Assembly (NCBI RefSeq): GCF_010211745.1 | Contig: NZ_PDWQ01000001.1 | Location: forward strand, 558,001 to 622,000 | DNA: 64,000 nt | Reading direction: 5' to 3' | Source of the DNA: Pseudoxanthomonas kalamensis DSM 18571 | Lineage (GTDB): Bacteria > Pseudomonadota > Gammaproteobacteria > Xanthomonadales > Xanthomonadaceae | Shown: piece after piece, positions 31,177 through 39,857 of the stretch | How positions within the stretch are numbered: the stretch's first letter is position 1 | How the letters are laid out: the number at the start of each line of letters is the position of its first letter | Made by a program: the position numbers and the translations under genes | Notes under the pieces: model-generated | What the model saw: only the letters and a program-made list of their open reading frames with translations | Told to the model about the DNA's origin: nothing | The model's database searches: none

Positions 31177-33822
31177 TCAGTCGGCCGGCGACTCCGGAAT
31201 CTCCGGGCGCGCCGCTTCCGGGCTGACCCGCTCGATGGTGTGTTGCAGTTCGCGGCCGAGGATGACCTTGGCGTCCTTGGCCCAGGTGGCCAAGCTTTCG
31301 TCGAACGCCAGCTTGCCGTTCTCGTCCGGCCACACCAGCTTCAGTTCGCGCAGCTTCTGGATGAAGCCGCGGAACAGGCTCTTGTCGAAGAACTCCGGCG
31401 CGGCCGGCGCGTACAGCAGGCTCAGGCGCTGCGCGGCCTGCTGGCACAGGCTTTCCAGCTCGGCCGTGGCCAGGGTGCCGGGACCGTTCTTCACCAGCAC
31501 CGAGATGGCGATGTAGTAGCGCTCGAACGCCTGCTGCAGCGAATGGCCGATCGCGCGCAGGCGGAACACCTCGTCGGTCTGGCCGACGTTGCGGGCGAGG
31601 ATGCCGCCGTCGTCCTCGTTGACCAGTTCCAGCAGCCCTTCGCGCACGAACACGTCGATGGTGCGGTCGATCCGTTCGCCGAACTCGCTGCCGCGCCACG
31701 GCAGGAACAGCTCGGCCTGCAGGAACGGGTACAGCGCGCGGCCGAGCGCGACCAGCCGCTTGCGCGACATCCGCCGGTTGTTCTGGAAACAGCAGGCGAT
31801 CCACGACGAGGCGGTGAACAGGTGCAGGACGTTGTTGCGGTAGTAGCTCAGCAGCACCGCGGCGTCTTCGTCGACCACGTCGATCACGTCGCCCAGCGGG
31901 TGGGCGATCCGCCGCAGCACGTTGATCTCCAGGCCGTGGGCGATGATCTGCTCCGGGCTGTGCGGGGTGACCGTGACCCGCTCGGAATACGGCATCTCGG
32001 CCAGCATCGTCTTCGACAGCTCGATCTGCGCGATCAGGTCGGCTTCGCCCATCGCGTGCTTGGGCGTGGACAGCAGCGCCAGCGCCAGCAGGTTGATCGG
32101 GTTGACGTCGGCGGCGGCGTTGATCCGTACCTGGATGCGCTGGGCCAGCGCGTCGACCATGTGTGCCAGCCACGGCGGGCGTTCTTCCTCGCCGATTGCT
32201 TCGCCGTTCCAGTCCGGTGCGTGTTCGGCCAGCATGTCGTTCAGGGCGATCACCTCGCCGAAGTTGACCACCACCTGGCCGTAGTTCTGCCGCAGGATCT
32301 TCGGGATGCTCCACAGCAGGCCCCAGATCGATTCCTTCTCCTTTGGCCGGCCCGACAGTTCGTCGAGGTAGCTGTTGCCCTCGATCAGCTTCTCGTAGCC
32401 GATGTATACCGGCTGGAACAGCACCGGTTTGCGCGGCTGCCGCAGGTAGGCGCGCACGGTCATCGACAGCATGCCGCCCTTCGGCGCCAGCAGCCGTCCG
32501 GTGCGTGAGCGCCCGCCTTCGATGAAGTACTCCATCGAGTAGCCGCCGCCGACCAGCTGCGCCACGTATTCGGAGAACACCGCCGAGTACAGCGGGTTGC
32601 CGCGGAAGCTGCGGCGCATGTAGAAGGCGCCGCCCTTGCGCAGCAGGGTGCCGATCACCGGCAGGTCGAGGTTGATGCCGGCGGCGATGTGCGGCGGCAC
32701 GATGCCGCGTTCGTACAGCAGGTACGACAGCAGCAGGTAATCCATGTGGCTGCGGTGGCTGGGCACGTAGACCACTTCGTGCCCCGGCGCGGCGTCCTTG
32801 AACTTTTCCAGATGGTGAACCAGCACGCCGGCGTAGATGCGGTTCCAGACATGGGTCAGCAGGAAGCTGGCCGAGCGCACCACCGGGTTGGAATAGTCGG
32901 CGGCGATCTCCCAGGCATAGGCGTGGGCCTTCTTCCAGGCGTCCTCGGGCTTGCTCTTGTCGCGCCTGGCCTGCTCGGTGATCGCCTCGCGCACAGAGTC
33001 GGCGGCCAGCACCTTGTCGACCAGCAGGCGGCGGGTCGACAGGTCGGGGCCGATCACCGATTCGCGGATGCGGTTGAAGTGCGTGCGCAGCACCCGCGAC
33101 AGCTTGCGCACCGTGCGTTCCGGGTCCAGGCCCTCGTCGATGCTCTCACGCAGCGACACCGGCGCGGAGAAGCGCACGATGCTGTCGCGGCCGTTCAGCA
33201 GGATCGCCAGCAGGCGGCGGAAGCGGCCGACGATCGCCCAGTTCTCCGAGAACAGCACCGAGAACCAGCCGCTGGCCTTCTCCGGCGCGCGGCCGACGAA
33301 GATCGACACCGGCACCAGCTGCACGTCCAGCGCCGGGTCGTTGCGGTGCGCCTGCAGCAGCCGCGCCAGCGAGCCGGAATGGGTCTTGGCGCTGCCCGGC
33401 TCGGGGATCAGCACGTTGGTGGCGCTGCGTCGCGACAAGGCGACGTAGGCGCGCTTGCGGCCCAGCGGGTCGCCCGGCAGCGGCGCCAGCGGCGACGGCA
33501 GGCCGGCCTCGCGGCAGGCCCGGTCGAGGATCAGTGCGTTGGACAGGCCGTAGTCTTCCAGCACGTAGCAGACCGGGCGCTGATCGACCAGTTCGCGCGG
33601 GGACTCGGGTTCGATGCCCAGCCCAAGCCAGGGATCGACCAGCCAGCGGCTCAACCGTGCCCACAGCGGGGTCCGGGCCGGGCGCCGGACCGGGGTCGCG
33701 ACCATGGCGGTCGTTGCCTCCGGCGTCGCGGGGTCCGGCGCAGGCTTGGGCGCGGGAGTCGGTGTGGCGGCCGGCTCCGACTCGGGGAAGGGCAGCGGAT
33801 CTTGTTCTGGCATCGTCGGCAT
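31177..33822 (-). CDS. plsB: Glycerol-3-phosphate 1-O-acyltransferase PlsB
   Basis: An 881-residue inner-membrane enzyme making 1-acyl-glycerol-3-phosphate from glycerol-3-phosphate and acyl-ACP/CoA, the first step of phospholipid synthesis. Acyltransferase motif I is PSHRSHMDYLLLSYLLYERG (H-x4-D). GGAFYMRRSFRGNPLYSAVF and YFIEGGRSRTGRLLAPKGGM are motifs II and III, and QPVYIGYEKLIEGNSYLDEL follows. The first roughly 45 residues are Pro/Ala-rich and unconserved, so the start is uncertain between 33822, 33813 and an earlier in-frame codon at 33909. It lies 28 bp downstream of a lipoprotein gene on the same strand. Confidence 0.95.
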   Translation of the reverse strand: MPTMPEQDPLPFPESEPAATPTPAPKPAPDPATPEATTAMVATPVRRPARTPLWARLSRWLVDPWLGLGIEPESPRELVDQRPVCYVLEDYGLSNALILDRACREAGLPSPLAPLPGDPLGRKRAYVALSRRSATNVLIPEPGSAKTHSGSLARLLQAHRNDPALDVQLVPVSIFVGRAPEKASGWFSVLFSENWAIVGRFRRLLAILLNGRDSIVRFSAPVSLRESIDEGLDPERTVRKLSRVLRTHFNRIRESVIGPDLSTRRLLVDKVLAADSVREAITEQARRDKSKPEDAWKKAHAYAWEIAADYSNPVVRSASFLLTHVWNRIYAGVLVHHLEKFKDAAPGHEVVYVPSHRSHMDYLLLSYLLYERGIVPPHIAAGINLDLPVIGTLLRKGGAFYMRRSFRGNPLYSAVFSEYVAQLVGGGYSMEYFIEGGRSRTGRLLAPKGGMLSMTVRAYLRQPRKPVLFQPVYIGYEKLIEGNSYLDELSGRPKEKESIWGLLWSIPKILRQNYGQVVVNFGEVIALNDMLAEHAPDWNGEAIGEEERPPWLAHMVDALAQRIQVRINAAADVNPINLLALALLSTPKHAMGEADLIAQIELSKTMLAEMPYSERVTVTPHSPEQIIAHGLEINVLRRIAHPLGDVIDVVDEDAAVLLSYYRNNVLHLFTASSWIACCFQNNRRMSRKRLVALGRALYPFLQAELFLPWRGSEFGERIDRTIDVFVREGLLELVNEDDGGILARNVGQTDEVFRLRAIGHSLQQAFERYYIAISVLVKNGPGTLATAELESLCQQAAQRLSLLYAPAAPEFFDKSLFRGFIQKLRELKLVWPDENGKLAFDESLATWAKDAKVILGRELQHTIERVSPEAARPEIPESPAD

Positions 33823-33850
33823 TATGGCCCAGAAGCCCGAATCGCCCGGC

Positions 33851-34795
33851 TCAGGAGGCGCGGGCGTCGGCGGCGGTTTCGGCGTCCGGCGGCAGAGTGT
33901 CGGGATCAATCGGCGGCGCTTCCGGCATTTCCGTTTCGGGCGGCGCCGGCAGGGCCTGCGCGGCTTGCAGATAGCTGTCCAGGTACCAGTGGCCGTCGTG
34001 GCGGCGCAGCCGGACCACGGCGTCGATCTCCTGTCCAGCCAGCGGATAGTGGATGCGCACCGAGGCGCGGTCGCCGTCCTGCTCGACCAGGCCGGTCTGC
34101 AACTCGGCCAGGCTGTGGTCCAGGTCCAGTCCGTAGCCGGCCAGCACCGCCTTGGATTCGGCCAGGAACGGGCCCAGCGCCTGCAGACTGGCCTGCATGC
34201 CAGCCGCCTGCAGGGCCGCGTCGCCGTCCAGGCCGGTGGCCTGCGCGGCGGCGACCAGGCGATCGACCGCGGCCCGGCCCAGCGCTGGATCTCCCAGCGG
34301 CGCGCGCTGCCCCCAGGCGCTCAGCGCGGCCACCATCTGCAGATAGTGCTGGCGGGCGTCTTCCGGATAGTCGGCCTCGTGCTGCAAGAATTGCTGGCCG
34401 AACAGGCCCAGGCTGCGGGCGGCTTCCTTCAGGTCGCTGTTCTGGTTGGCCAGCTGGCGGTCGAAGCTGCGGCGCAGGCGCGTCTTGGCGTCGGGCGCGG
34501 ACAGGGCCTGCAGCAGCGACGGCACCCGCTCGCCCAGCGGCATCGCCGACAGCGGCCAGCGGCTGTGGCCGTCGCGCCACGCCGCCTCGAAGCGATCGTA
34601 GTCCTCCGGCGGCACGGCGGCGCGGGCGTAGCCGACCAGGTCGTTGGCGTGCAGGCGCTCGGCCAGTTGGCGGACCGCGGTGGCCGGCTCGCTGCTTGCG
34701 CCCTGCAAGGGCGGGGTGCCGGCATCGGGCCGACAACCGGCCGCGGCCAGCAGCAGGAGCAGCGCCAGCGCCGTGCAAATCGATCGAAGGCTCAT
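33851..34795 (-). CDS. Lipoprotein of unknown function
   Basis: A 314-residue predicted lipoprotein. The start at 34795 gives MSLRSICTALALLLLLAAAG with lipobox LAAAGC. The mature part is helical and Ala/Leu-rich (VRQLAERLHANDLVGYARAA, RLRRSFDRQLANQNSDLKEA). It ends with a small beta segment (DAVVRLRRHDGHWYLDSYLQ) reminiscent of DUF4878/NTF2-like lipoproteins, and a Pro/Glu-rich tail. I do not recognise a defined family. It is directly upstream of plsB and probably in one transcript with it. Confidence 0.75.
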   Translation of the reverse strand: MSLRSICTALALLLLLAAAGCRPDAGTPPLQGASSEPATAVRQLAERLHANDLVGYARAAVPPEDYDRFEAAWRDGHSRWPLSAMPLGERVPSLLQALSAPDAKTRLRRSFDRQLANQNSDLKEAARSLGLFGQQFLQHEADYPEDARQHYLQMVAALSAWGQRAPLGDPALGRAAVDRLVAAAQATGLDGDAALQAAGMQASLQALGPFLAESKAVLAGYGLDLDHSLAELQTGLVEQDGDRASVRIHYPLAGQEIDAVVRLRRHDGHWYLDSYLQAAQALPAPPETEMPEAPPIDPDTLPPDAETAADARAS

Positions 34796-34844
34796 GCCCG
34801 CATCTTGGGGGGCGACGGCGGCCGCGACAAGGCAGTGGCCGGGC

Positions 34845-34876
34845 AAAAAAAGGAGGCCCGGCAGGTGCAGGGCCTC
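34845..34876 (-). terminator. Intrinsic terminator downstream of pyrF
   Basis: Read on the minus strand, a 7-bp stem GAGGCCC/GGGCCTC with a 10-base loop is followed by CTTTTTTT. It lies 130 bp past the pyrF stop and just before the lipoprotein gene, so it separates the phosphatase-pyrF transcript from the lipoprotein-plsB pair. Confidence 0.82.
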
Positions 34877-35007
34877 TGAATTCCGGCCGAAGCCGAAAGG
34901 ACATTGGTGTTGTGGCATGGCTCCGGCCCAAGGCCGGACGAGGGTTAGCCTAGCGGCTGCCCCGATCTAATGCAACACCTGAAGATTGGTTCTGCAAGAT
35001 ATTGAAT

Positions 35008-35727
35008 TCATTTGAGTAATACAGAAGCGATCTCGGCCTGGATCACCTCGGCGGCGGCATGCGGATCGCTGGCCAGCCGGATCGGGCGGCCCACCACGAT
35101 GGCGTCGGCGCCGCGGGCGAAGGCCTCGGCCACGCCGACGGTGCGCTTCTGGTCGTCGCCGGCCGGGCCGGGCCGGATACCGGGGCAGACGATGTCGAAA
35201 GCGGGGCCGACGGCATCGCGGATCGCGCCGGCCTCCTGTCCCGAGGCGATCACCCCGTCGATCCCGGAAGCCTGTGCCGCTTTCGCGCGTTCGACGACGA
35301 TATCGACGGAATCGGCGGAGATGCCCATGTGTTCCAGGTCGTTCCGGTCCATCGAGGTCAGCACGGTGACCGCCAGCAGGCGCAGATCGCCACTCCGCGC
35401 GGCGGCGGCGGCTTCCATCATCGCCGGGTGCCAGCCGTGGATCGTGCAGAAAGTCACCGGCCACTCCGACAGGCCGCGGACGGCGCCGGCCACGGTCGCC
35501 GGGATGTCGAAGAACTTCAGGTCGACGAAGACCTTCTTGTCGCGCTTGGCCAGCGCTTCCAGCACGGTGAAATAGTCGCCGCTGGCCAGCAATTCCATGC
35601 CGATCTTGTAGAAGTCCACCGCATCGCCCAGCCGTTCCACCCAGGCCAGCGCCTCGCCACCGTCGGCCGCGTCCAGCGCGAAGATCAGCCGCTCGCGCGG
35701 GCCCAGCGCCAGCGGGGCGCGGCTCAC
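35008..35727 (-). CDS. pyrF: Orotidine 5'-phosphate decarboxylase
   Basis: A 239-residue TIM-barrel enzyme forming UMP from OMP, the last step of de novo pyrimidine synthesis. Key features are [20 protein letters not shown], the catalytic Lys-Asp network in [18 protein letters not shown], and the phosphate-binding CPGIRPGP and [13 protein letters not shown]. It starts at GTG 35727 ([13 protein letters not shown]), overlapping the upstream phosphatase stop as GTGA. An ATG further upstream would only read through the phosphatase gene. Confidence 0.95.
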   Translation of the reverse strand: MSRAPLALGPRERLIFALDAADGGEALAWVERLGDAVDFYKIGMELLASGDYFTVLEALAKRDKKVFVDLKFFDIPATVAGAVRGLSEWPVTFCTIHGWHPAMMEAAAAARSGDLRLLAVTVLTSMDRNDLEHMGISADSVDIVVERAKAAQASGIDGVIASGQEAGAIRDAVGPAFDIVCPGIRPGPAGDDQKRTVGVAEAFARGADAIVVGRPIRLASDPHAAAEVIQAEIASVLLK

Positions 35728-36629
35728 GGTGCGTAGTCCAGGGCGTCGCGCATGGCCTGGCGGCGCGCCTCGCGCGGCTGGTCCCAGGCGTTGTTGAACA
35801 GCGCCGGCGCCCACGAACCGTAGGTCGGGTTGGGCAGCATCCACCAGCGTTCGCCGAACCAGTCGGCGTACTCGTCGTACAGCGCGGCGCGGCCTTCGCG
35901 GCTGTTGGCCACCACTTCGACGAAATCGCCCAGCTGGTCGCCGAACTGCATCAGCACCCGGTACTTCTGTCCGGCCAGCTTGCGCCGGCACAGTTTTTCG
36001 CTGCCGTTCTGCTCGCAACCCTCGACAAAGGTGCCCAGCCCCAGGAACACGCTGTCGTCGGCCACCGGCAGGCCGGCGTCGCGCAGATTGGCCAGGGTCG
36101 CGTCCTTCAGGTGCACGGCGCGGTTGGAGATGTACAGCAGGGTCACGCCGCGCTCGTTGGCGGCGCGGGCGAAGTCCAGCACGCCCGGCACCGGCTTGGC
36201 CTTCTTCTCCGACACCCACTGGTCCCAGCTGACCTCGTCGTATTCCTTGCCGTCGCGCACCAGCCGCGCCTGGTAGGGCGAGTTGTCCAGTACGGTTTCG
36301 TCCACGTCCAGGATCACCGCCGGCTTCAGCCCGGTGGCGGCGTTGCCGCGCTCGCCGGGTACCAGCGCGTCCCAGTGTGCTTCCTTCAGCGCTTCGTCCA
36401 ACTGCTTGGCCGCGGCGTGATAGGTTTGCTCGGTCAGCGCGCGGTATTCCATTGACGTCTGCACCCAGGCTACCGCGTTGAGGTTGTCGTCGGCCGCACT
36501 GCCCGCGGGTGTGGCGGAAGTGACGGAGGGTGTGGCGGTGTCCGCCGGGGCGGTGAACGACATCGGCTTGCAGGCGGCCAGGGTCAGCAGACAGGCCGCC
36601 AGGGCGGCGGCGGTCGGGGATGCGCGCAT
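35724..36629 (-). CDS. 5'-nucleotidase/acid phosphatase, lipoprotein e(P4) family (HAD)
   Basis: A 301-residue outer-membrane or periplasmic lipoprotein. The start at 36629 gives a signal peptide with lipobox LAACK. The class C acid phosphatase domain shows [20 protein letters not shown] (nucleophile DVDET), [20 protein letters not shown] and [13 protein letters not shown]. Family members release nucleosides or NAD-derived nicotinamide riboside from nucleotides outside the inner membrane. It overlaps pyrF, which suggests a shared theme of nucleotide salvage, though that link is inferential. Confidence 0.9.
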   Translation of the reverse strand: MRASPTAAALAACLLTLAACKPMSFTAPADTATPSVTSATPAGSAADDNLNAVAWVQTSMEYRALTEQTYHAAAKQLDEALKEAHWDALVPGERGNAATGLKPAVILDVDETVLDNSPYQARLVRDGKEYDEVSWDQWVSEKKAKPVPGVLDFARAANERGVTLLYISNRAVHLKDATLANLRDAGLPVADDSVFLGLGTFVEGCEQNGSEKLCRRKLAGQKYRVLMQFGDQLGDFVEVVANSREGRAALYDEYADWFGERWWMLPNPTYGSWAPALFNNAWDQPREARRQAMRDALDYAP

Positions 36630-36727
36630 GTGGGCTCCGGCGTTGGGGAATGCCGCGATTCTAGCCGAGCAACGTGACCGTCGCCGCGTAGTATCCTGCG
36701 CCGCCTCGCGCACCGGAGGACATTGCA

Positions 36728-37390
36728 ATGGAAGACGAGACACAGGTCCCGCAGGAATCCTTGAGCGCCGCCGAAGCGCGGTTGCTGGGGTGCCTGATCG
36801 AAAAGGAAGCTACCACGCCGGACGCGTATCCGCTGACGGTCAACGCCGCGCAGGTGGCGGCCAACCAGAAAACCGCACGCGACCCGGTGCTGTCGCTGGA
36901 CGCCGGTACCGTCAACCATGCGTTGCGCCAGCTGGAATCGAAGGGGCTGGCGCGGCAGGTGTTTTCGTCGCGCGCCGAGCGCTACGAACACCGCGCCGTC
37001 GCGCATTACAGCCTGCCGCAACAGCAGGTCGCATTGCTGGGCCTGCTGCTGCTGCGCGGCGCGCAGACCGTGCACGAATTGCTCTCGCGCAGCGAACGCA
37101 TGTGCAAGTTCGCCGACGCCGAAGACGTGCGTCATCACCTGGAGCGCCTGATCCAGCGCCAGCCCGCGCTGGCGGTGCAGATCCCGCGCGGCCCCGGCCA
37201 GCGCGAGGACCGTTACATGCACCTGTTGTGCGGCCCGGTGGATGTAGCCGCGATTGCCGCGCGCGCGTCGGCGGCGGCACCGACAGGGCCGGCTTCGCCG
37301 CAACTGGAAGCGCGGGTGGAAGCACTGGAAGCCGAAGTGGCCGAACTGCGCGCGCAGCTGGCGCAGTTGCTGGGTGGTAGCGAAGACTGA
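36728..37390 (+). CDS. YceH family protein (DUF480)
   Basis: A 220-residue protein of tandem winged-helix domains. Diagnostic stretches are [40 protein letters not shown] and [22 protein letters not shown]-terminal coiled coil ([20 protein letters not shown]) is present. The biochemical function is unknown. It is divergent from the phosphatase gene, with a 98-bp gap. Confidence 0.92.
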   Translation: MEDETQVPQESLSAAEARLLGCLIEKEATTPDAYPLTVNAAQVAANQKTARDPVLSLDAGTVNHALRQLESKGLARQVFSSRAERYEHRAVAHYSLPQQQVALLGLLLLRGAQTVHELLSRSERMCKFADAEDVRHHLERLIQRQPALAVQIPRGPGQREDRYMHLLCGPVDVAAIAARASAAAPTGPASPQLEARVEALEAEVAELRAQLAQLLGGSED

Positions 37391-37392
37391 GG

Positions 37393-37471
37393 CGTCATTC
37401 CCGCGCAGGCAGCAATCCATCGCGGAGCAAGTACAAATACAGGTCGTCATTCCCGCGCAGGCGGGAATCCA
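37393..37471. repeat. Two copies of a dispersed CGTCATTCCCGC-type intergenic repeat
   Basis: Copies at 37393-37420 (degenerate) and 37445-37471 share CGTCATTCCCGCGCAGGC. The second contains the hairpin ATTCCCGC-GCAG-GCGGGAAT (37449-37468). This is the widespread 'GTCATTCCCGCG...GCGGGAATCCA' element of proteobacterial intergenic DNA. It lies between the converging yceH and membrane-protein genes. Confidence 0.75.
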
Positions 37472-37511
37472 CGCCTTTCGCTTCCGATAACCGACAGCGA
37501 CCGGGATTCTG

Positions 37512-37898
37512 CTACTCGGGTCGCCGACTGCTGCGCAGCAACAGCAGGCTGCCGATGGCGGTGCCGACCAGCGCCGCCGCCAGTCCCAGCCCGATGGCAA
37601 TGGCAAGTTGCTGCAGCCACGGCTGCAACATGGGCGAACCGCTGCTGGCACCGGCCAGCAAGCCGATCAGATAGGCCGCCGGCACGCTGGCGGCCACCGT
37701 CAGCCAGACTTTGACGAAGCGCCCGGTGCCGAAGGCCCGCAACAGCATGGCCACCACGGCCACCGCCGCCAGCCCCGGCCCGTACAGCGCCTGCGGCAAG
37801 GCGCTGGCCTCACCCTGCAACTGCCAGTACTTGAAACCGACGCCGATCAGTGCGACAAGGAATCCGATCGGCAACCACAGGGGACTGTTGCGGGTCAT
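37512..37898 (-). CDS. Small membrane protein of unknown function
   Basis: A 128-residue protein with four predicted membrane helices: WLPIGFLVALIGVGFKYW, GLAAVAVVAMLLRAF, VWLTVAASVPAAYLIGLLAG and LAIAIGLGLAAALVGTAIGS. It ends in Arg-rich LLLLRSSRRPE. I do not recognise the family. The start at 37898 (MTRNSPLWLP) is preferred because the in-frame extension to 38015 runs back through the integron boundary. Confidence 0.65.
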   Translation of the reverse strand: MTRNSPLWLPIGFLVALIGVGFKYWQLQGEASALPQALYGPGLAAVAVVAMLLRAFGTGRFVKVWLTVAASVPAAYLIGLLAGASSGSPMLQPWLQQLAIAIGLGLAAALVGTAIGSLLLLRSSRRPE

Positions 37899-37955
37899 GG
37901 GGAATGACGGACAGGGATGACGAAAGCCAAGGATAGCGCCTTGTATTGGAGGGGC

Positions 37956-37993
37956 GTTATGCGGCGAATCTATGGTGTAAAGCATAGTTAGGC
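37956..37993 (+). other. Integron recombination core sites at the left edge of the cassette tract
   Basis: GTTATGC (37956-37962) and GTTAGGC (37987-37993) are both G^TTRRRY-type crossover sites. The second is the 5' boundary of cassette 1, because its TTAGGC is the exact complement of the GCCTAAC that opens that cassette's attC. The first, with the preceding GGGGC, looks like the right end of an older attC or attI whose remainder has been lost. Confidence 0.7.
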
Positions 37994-38029
37994 AAATTCT
38001 GATACATAACCGCAACTGAAGGAAAAGAA

Positions 38030-38263
38030 ATGGCAGATATTTCGCATTCCCTGTTCATCAAATATGGCCTTCCTAGAGCTCCGAATTCAACTGAAATAGA
38101 TCGCTGGGTGCAACTAACCGATGCGTACATACGACAAGGTTATGAGAGGGAAGCTGCCGGCGCGATGGCTGCAAAGGCAACGTTCTACGGCTACAACACA
38201 GTTATATACGCATCAGAAGCAGATTCCATTGACGCGCTCTTGAGTGCAGCAAGGTCAAAATAA
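38030..38263 (+). CDS. Integron-cassette hypothetical protein, 77 aa
   Basis: A small soluble protein of unknown family (MADISHSLFIKYGLPRAPNS to DSIDALLSAARSK), starting 37 bases inside cassette 1 behind an AAGGAAAAG-type site. Its composition and codons are AT-rich compared with the flanking chromosome; the 60 bases from 38041 counted 42% GC. Its TAA overlaps the ATG of the next gene (TAATG), so the two are translationally coupled. Confidence 0.7.
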   Translation: MADISHSLFIKYGLPRAPNSTEIDRWVQLTDAYIRQGYEREAAGAMAAKATFYGYNTVIYASEADSIDALLSAARSK

Positions 38264-38754
38264 TGGCCACATGTGAAACGAATTATCTTGTGGCGGTCGG
38301 AGTTCCGATCGCTACATTTCTTCTTGGGTTCTTCGCATCTCGCTTTTCCCTCTCCAAGAAAGAACGCCTAGATCATTCTCAAAGACTCTTTCAGAACGAA
38401 CGAGAACTGTCCGACAGAAATGAGGCGGCGTACAAAGAGTTCAAAGACGCTCTAGCCTCTTATCTTAGTTCGCCAAGCCCTGGACTAGATGACTTCGTAA
38501 ATATTTCAACTACTGGTGACAACTACTTTCGCAAGCTCCGTGAAATTGGAGAGTCAATGCTCTCTTCCAACATTCGTGAACAGAGCTCGCGTGAAAATTT
38601 CGCGCCTAAGCTCCAAGAAGCAATTGAAAAGACGCTGCCAAATTACTACTCAACCCTACAAGAGATAGCCAAAAAGAAAGGCTTTCCCTACAGCGGCCAG
38701 CTCAAACGGAAGAACTACGAGCCAATTTATTCAGCCGTAGAGAAATTTGCCTAA
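38263..38754 (+). CDS. Integron-cassette membrane-anchored protein, 163 aa
   Basis: An unknown protein with one N-terminal membrane helix (YLVAVGVPIATFLLGFFASR). A charged, largely helical cytoplasmic part follows (SKKERLDHSQRLFQNERELS, NYYSTLQEIAKKKGFPYSGQ). It is low GC (60 bases from 38341 counted 43%). The stop codon lies within the first core of attC, GCCTAAC, the usual packing in integron cassettes. It is coupled to the 77-residue gene. Small membrane-protein pairs in cassettes are often of unknown function, and a TA or defence role is possible but unsupported. Confidence 0.7.
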   Translation: MATCETNYLVAVGVPIATFLLGFFASRFSLSKKERLDHSQRLFQNERELSDRNEAAYKEFKDALASYLSSPSPGLDDFVNISTTGDNYFRKLREIGESMLSSNIREQSSRENFAPKLQEAIEKTLPNYYSTLQEIAKKKGFPYSGQLKRKNYEPIYSAVEKFA

Positions 38755-38856
38755 CAATTCGTTCAAGCCGAGACCGCTTTGCGGCTCGGCTTAGTGCGGT
38801 AACGTGTACCACACCGCCGCGCCGCAAAGCGGTCCGGCTTAACTCAGGCGTTAGCT
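38749..38856 (+). other. attC recombination site (cassette 1)
   Basis: The site runs from R'' GCCTAAC (38749-38755) to the crossover G^TTAGCT (G at 38850). Inside, GTTCAAGCCGAGACCGCTTT (from 38761) pairs imperfectly with the reverse complement of GCCGCAAAGCGGTCCGGCTT (to 38840), continuing into AAC-TCAGGCG. The arms have the expected unpaired bases. The AACAATTCGTTCAAGCCGAG start and CGGCTTAACTCAGGCGTTA end are the form typical of xanthomonad-type attC sites. Confidence 0.88.
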
Positions 38857-38875
38857 GCTCAATCAGGATTTCTCG

Positions 38876-39820
38876 ATGGCCAAGCTTATCTACAAATACT
38901 TCGGACCAAGCCTAGCTGATGTTGCCTTATCTGAGAATGGTGCAACCCTAAAATTCTCCCTTCCGAAAGACTTCAACGACCCCTACGAACTCTTCCTAAC
39001 CGTTGATTTCAAAGCAGATCCAGGTGCACTTGCCTGCTATCAAGAAGTCATCGGCGAAATCCCACAGCTCCCCACGACCTGCTTTTCGAGCTCACCCGCG
39101 ATTTCTCCCATGTGGGCTCACTACGGGCTCAATGTCACGGGATTCGTTGTTGAGTTCAATGAGGAATTACTAACAGAAGCATTCCCAGATGCTCAGTTTG
39201 GCGACCTGACATATCGAGACTCAGCAAATGAGGGACTGACCGAGATGCTTTATCGCGTGCACGTGATTAAGAAGCCGCGATATACATATTTCTTGCAGGG
39301 CGGTGTTTTTCACGCTGCCTACTACACAAAAACGAGCGCATGGGCATACGAGCTGGAACGCCGCATGATTGTGGAAGGTAAAGACGTACGCGCAGCTGCC
39401 AATCTATTACTGCTTGATGTTCCTGCAAACTGTGTTACTGCAATTGTCGCGGGCGCGAGAGCTGAGCCAAACCTCGTAGATGTGCTCAAGAAGCGAGCGG
39501 TGGATTTTGGCTGTGATTTCTACCAAATGCAGATCGGAAAGACTCAGATCGCCCCATTCTTTCTGGACGCCGAAGGCTTTACACACATTTTTGACGGAGA
39601 GGCCATTGTTCCTGCGGAGAACAGCTGCGAAAAATGCAATGAGCCACTCGAAGCCGATCAGGAGCAATGCTCATGGTGCATGATCACAGAAGAACATCGC
39701 ACTGAAGCCGCCGCGGGGAATGTGTATCGAATACTCGATCGCATGGGTGCGTTAGATGGCTATATTGAGTCCATGAACGAAATTACTGAGAAGTACAACA
39801 AGTCTAGGGCGCGCAGCTAA
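38876..39820 (+). CDS. DUF2971 protein with C-terminal zinc ribbon (integron cassette 2)
   Basis: A 314-residue protein. The N-terminal two-thirds matches DUF2971: YKYFGP...LKFSLPKDFNDPYELFL, then SPMWAHYGLNVTGFVVEFNE. A C-terminal CxxC-x9-CxxC knuckle (CEKCNEPLEADQEQCSWC) suggests a zinc ribbon not part of the core family. DUF2971 proteins occur often in mobile and defence-associated contexts, but their activity is unknown. The start lies 26 bases after the cassette's 5' end, and its TAA falls in the AGCTAAC core. Low GC. Confidence 0.8.
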   Translation: MAKLIYKYFGPSLADVALSENGATLKFSLPKDFNDPYELFLTVDFKADPGALACYQEVIGEIPQLPTTCFSSSPAISPMWAHYGLNVTGFVVEFNEELLTEAFPDAQFGDLTYRDSANEGLTEMLYRVHVIKKPRYTYFLQGGVFHAAYYTKTSAWAYELERRMIVEGKDVRAAANLLLLDVPANCVTAIVAGARAEPNLVDVLKKRAVDFGCDFYQMQIGKTQIAPFFLDAEGFTHIFDGEAIVPAENSCEKCNEPLEADQEQCSWCMITEEHRTEAAAGNVYRILDRMGALDGYIESMNEITEKYNKSRARS

Positions 39821-39857
39821 CAATTCGTTCAAGCCGAGCCCGCTTCGCGGCCTCGGA
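39815..39857 (+). other. Truncated attC site (cassette 2)
   Basis: AGCTAAC (39815-39821) is complementary to the TTAGCT at the start of this cassette (38851-38856), proving it is the cassette's own R'' core. It continues AACAATTCGTTCAAGCCGAG, identical over 20 bases to the complete site, then CCCGCTTCGCGG. The right half is missing: the sequence changes to CCTCGGAAAACAGGGGTCAG. Excision of cassette 2 should therefore be blocked. Confidence 0.8.

Noticed and set aside
39407-39667. 86-codon minus-strand ORF inside cassette 2
   Set aside because: It is antisense to the DUF2971 gene, which has a family match, correct cassette orientation and a stop in the attC core.
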